Assembly: GCA_964480915.1 (NCBI GenBank)
Contig: CAYZRS010000070.1
Coordinates: forward strand, 1 to 23,157
Source of the DNA: CAWGCE01 sp964480915
Lineage (GTDB): Bacteria > Planctomycetota > Planctomycetia > Pirellulales > Pirellulaceae
Direction: 5' to 3'
Length of the DNA stretch: 23,157 nt
Part shown: piece by piece, positions 21,280 to 23,157 of the stretch
How positions within the stretch are numbered: the first letter of the stretch is position 1
Layout of the letters: each line of letters opens with the position of its first letter
Made by a program: the position numbers and the translations under genes
Notes under the pieces: generated by a model
What the model was told of the DNA's origin: nothing
Database searches by the model: none
The model's input: the letters and a program-made list of their open reading frames with translations, nothing else

Positions 21280-23073
21280 ATGCGCCAACTTGCCGTCTAT
21301 TCGTTTCTTGCCATCCTCTTGAGCGGCTCCGCACTGTCGGCGCAAGAAGCGGAACGTCATTTTTACCGAGGGTTCTACTTGCAAGAGCAGGGAGACCGCG
21401 CGGCGGCGCTAGAGCAATATCAAGCAGCCCTTGAAGCCGAAGGCGCAGAAGAAATTCAGGCCCGGGTCCTGGAGCAATTGGACAAGATGTCGGAGGCGAT
21501 CGTCGCGGCAGATATGGCTCGTTTGATGCCGGCCGACGTGATTGGCTACATCGAGATCGCTCAGCCAGGCGATCACATCGAAAAACTGGCAGGCGCGATG
21601 GGGCTGGTTGGCCGGCAAGAAGAACTTTCTAACAAGGAACGAGTTGTTATCGAGTTGGATGATGGGTTGGAGATTGCTTCCGATTTCCAACTGAGCCCCG
21701 CACTGGTCAACGAACTGAAGAAGATCAGCGGCTTGGCGATCGGCATCACAGGCCTCAATCATGAGGAGGAGCACCCGGAAGGCGTCATCGTGATTCACGC
21801 GGGCGAATCGGATCTGATCCGTGGTCTGATCGAGACCGGAATTCAAGTCGTGCCGCGTCGTGAATCGATCGGCGGCTGCGAGACCTTTTGCATCGAAGAT
21901 GAGATGTGGTTCGTGAAAAAAGGTTCGCTGATTGTGGGCTCGGAATCGAAATCGCAAATTCAAGACGTGTTGCAGCGGATGGAGAGTGGCGAGTCGTCAC
22001 TTGCTCAGGACGCAATGTTTCAAAAAGAAAAGGCCGATCGTGAAGACGCGTTATTCTTCGCCTACTTGAACGGGCCAGGGCTAATGAAACAAATCGGCCC
22101 GCACCTGGATGACGAAGCGGCGGTTGCGCGCGTCGTCCTGGGGATCGATCGAATTCGAGGACTGACCGCTTCATTGCGGGCGACCGATTCCGGTGCCGCG
22201 GCCCAGCTGCGCTGTCAGTTTGATGAAGGCTATCAAGGGTTGGCCTATGGTCTGATCAAGACGTCACCGCTGAAGGACGATCTGTTGCGAAAAATTCCAG
22301 CGGGCGCCGCGGTGGTTGCCGCGTTGGGAATCAATCCGCAGTTGGTCAGTATGGCCGGCATGAACTCCGGTTCGCGAGAAATGCTTTCCGCTTTGGACGT
22401 GGGCCGCGAACTGTTTGCCAACATTAAGGATGTCGGACTGTTTGTCTTGCCCGCCATCGTCGAGGGAAGAGACGAGGTGCCGGAGTTCGGATTCGCTATT
22501 TCGGCCAACGATGCCGACCGATCCGAACAACTTTGGCATCGCATTCTTGAACTGCCGGCGAAAATGGGTGAGAGCGATGAGCTCAGCGTGACCAAAATCA
22601 GCATGGGTGGTCGCGAGGCCAACAAATACACGTTCGATGATGAAGACGCGCCAGAACTGATCGTTTTGCGTTTGGATGAGACAACGATGCTGGTCGGAAC
22701 GGAGGGCGCCGTGGAACTCGCTGTAGCGACCGCCGATGGTCGACACGACTCGTTGGAAAACGATACGGCGCTTGCCAGTCTCGTGAAGCAGCGATCCGAG
22801 CACACAGCCAAAGCGATCATTGTCCATGCCGGTCGAGCCATTGAGCTTGGTGCACTGCTGGAGGGAGGCGATGAGAAAGAGCTAGCCGAATTGCGCCAGG
22901 TCAGCCAAGTGTTGGGTGCGACACGGGTTGTGCTGACCTCGGACGAAGGGCCAGACGAGTTCAAATTGCGAGTGGAAGCTCACGATTTGCCAATCTTTGA
23001 AAAGATTGTGAGGTCACTTGCTAATGGCCGCAACGACCAGATTTCAGAAAACTCCATCGCCCAAGAAGAATAG
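21280..23073 (+). CDS. Large secreted protein with N-terminal TPR-like hairpin
   Basis: ATG 21280, eight bases after GGGAG, gives 597 residues with a signal peptide (QLAVYSFLAILLSGSALSAQ). The frame is open to 21163, but that part reads poorly. Residues about 20-60 (AERHFYRGFYLQEQGDRAAALEQYQAALEAEG) form one TPR-like helix pair. The rest alternates strands and helices: MPADVIGYIEIAQPGDHIEKLAGAMG, VGSESKSQIQDVLQRMESGE, FFAYLNGPGLMKQI, IPAGAAVVAALGINPQL, TTMLVGTEGAVELAVATADG. The repeated value-like pattern (VGSES, VGTEGA followed by helix) suggests two copies of a domain. No catalytic motif is seen; family unknown. It lies 153 bases after DUF1501 and may share its transcript. Confidence 0.87.
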   Translation: MRQLAVYSFLAILLSGSALSAQEAERHFYRGFYLQEQGDRAAALEQYQAALEAEGAEEIQARVLEQLDKMSEAIVAADMARLMPADVIGYIEIAQPGDHIEKLAGAMGLVGRQEELSNKERVVIELDDGLEIASDFQLSPALVNELKKISGLAIGITGLNHEEEHPEGVIVIHAGESDLIRGLIETGIQVVPRRESIGGCETFCIEDEMWFVKKGSLIVGSESKSQIQDVLQRMESGESSLAQDAMFQKEKADREDALFFAYLNGPGLMKQIGPHLDDEAAVARVVLGIDRIRGLTASLRATDSGAAAQLRCQFDEGYQGLAYGLIKTSPLKDDLLRKIPAGAAVVAALGINPQLVSMAGMNSGSREMLSALDVGRELFANIKDVGLFVLPAIVEGRDEVPEFGFAISANDADRSEQLWHRILELPAKMGESDELSVTKISMGGREANKYTFDDEDAPELIVLRLDETTMLVGTEGAVELAVATADGRHDSLENDTALASLVKQRSEHTAKAIIVHAGRAIELGALLEGGDEKELAELRQVSQVLGATRVVLTSDEGPDEFKLRVEAHDLPIFEKIVRSLANGRNDQISENSIAQEE

Positions 23074-23157
23074 GTCGTATGAATAGTCGCATTTTAGCCA
23101 GTTCGATCACATCGATACGGTAAAAGTGCTTTACGCTGCCTAAAGTCTCATCTAGAA

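Overview
The window is a piece of a planctomycete chromosome, most likely Pirellulales. Supporting signs are a DUF1549/DUF1553 gene followed by a DUF1501 gene, a large secreted protein built from YTV repeats, and several secreted or coiled-coil proteins of planctomycete character. All assignments come from reading the sequence and known family motifs; no database search was run. No rRNA, tRNA, CRISPR array, insertion sequence or phage gene was seen.

Layout. Positions 1-489 hold the 3' part of a membrane protein gene (+). It converges on a two-gene minus-strand unit: a coiled-coil membrane protein (1667-828) and an overlapping 55-residue membrane protein (850-683). Next is a tight minus-strand operon, trpG/pabA (5371-4781), moeA (4781-3561) and lnt (3546-1858). 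Across a divergent intergenic region with a 28-bp inverted repeat lie a secreted protein of unknown function (5590-6450) and nadA (6579-7715). Then come minus-strand genes: an Ala/Pro-rich protein with repeated helical motifs (8314-7727), an unknown protein (9016-8414), prfB with a programmed +1 frameshift (10174-9082), and the 991-residue YTV-repeat protein (13344-10369) with its own terminator.

A gene-poor stretch of about 800 bases (13345-14146) with several palindromes separates this from the plus-strand half: mnmA, an overlapping small membrane protein, an MsbA-like ABC exporter, about 300 bases of non-coding tail ending in a strong terminator, DUF1549/DUF1553, DUF1501, and a large secreted protein with an N-terminal TPR-like helical hairpin.

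The housekeeping genes cover translation (prfB, mnmA), NAD synthesis (nadA), molybdenum cofactor (moeA), chorismate use (trpG/pabA) and lipoprotein maturation (lnt). The rest is mostly envelope or exported protein. The most unusual items are the YTV protein with its two blocks of 14-residue repeats, the frameshifted prfB, the inverted repeats in intergenic regions, and the long tail after the ABC exporter, which carries a copy of a short piece of that gene. I found no convincing multi-gene system that is new as a whole.
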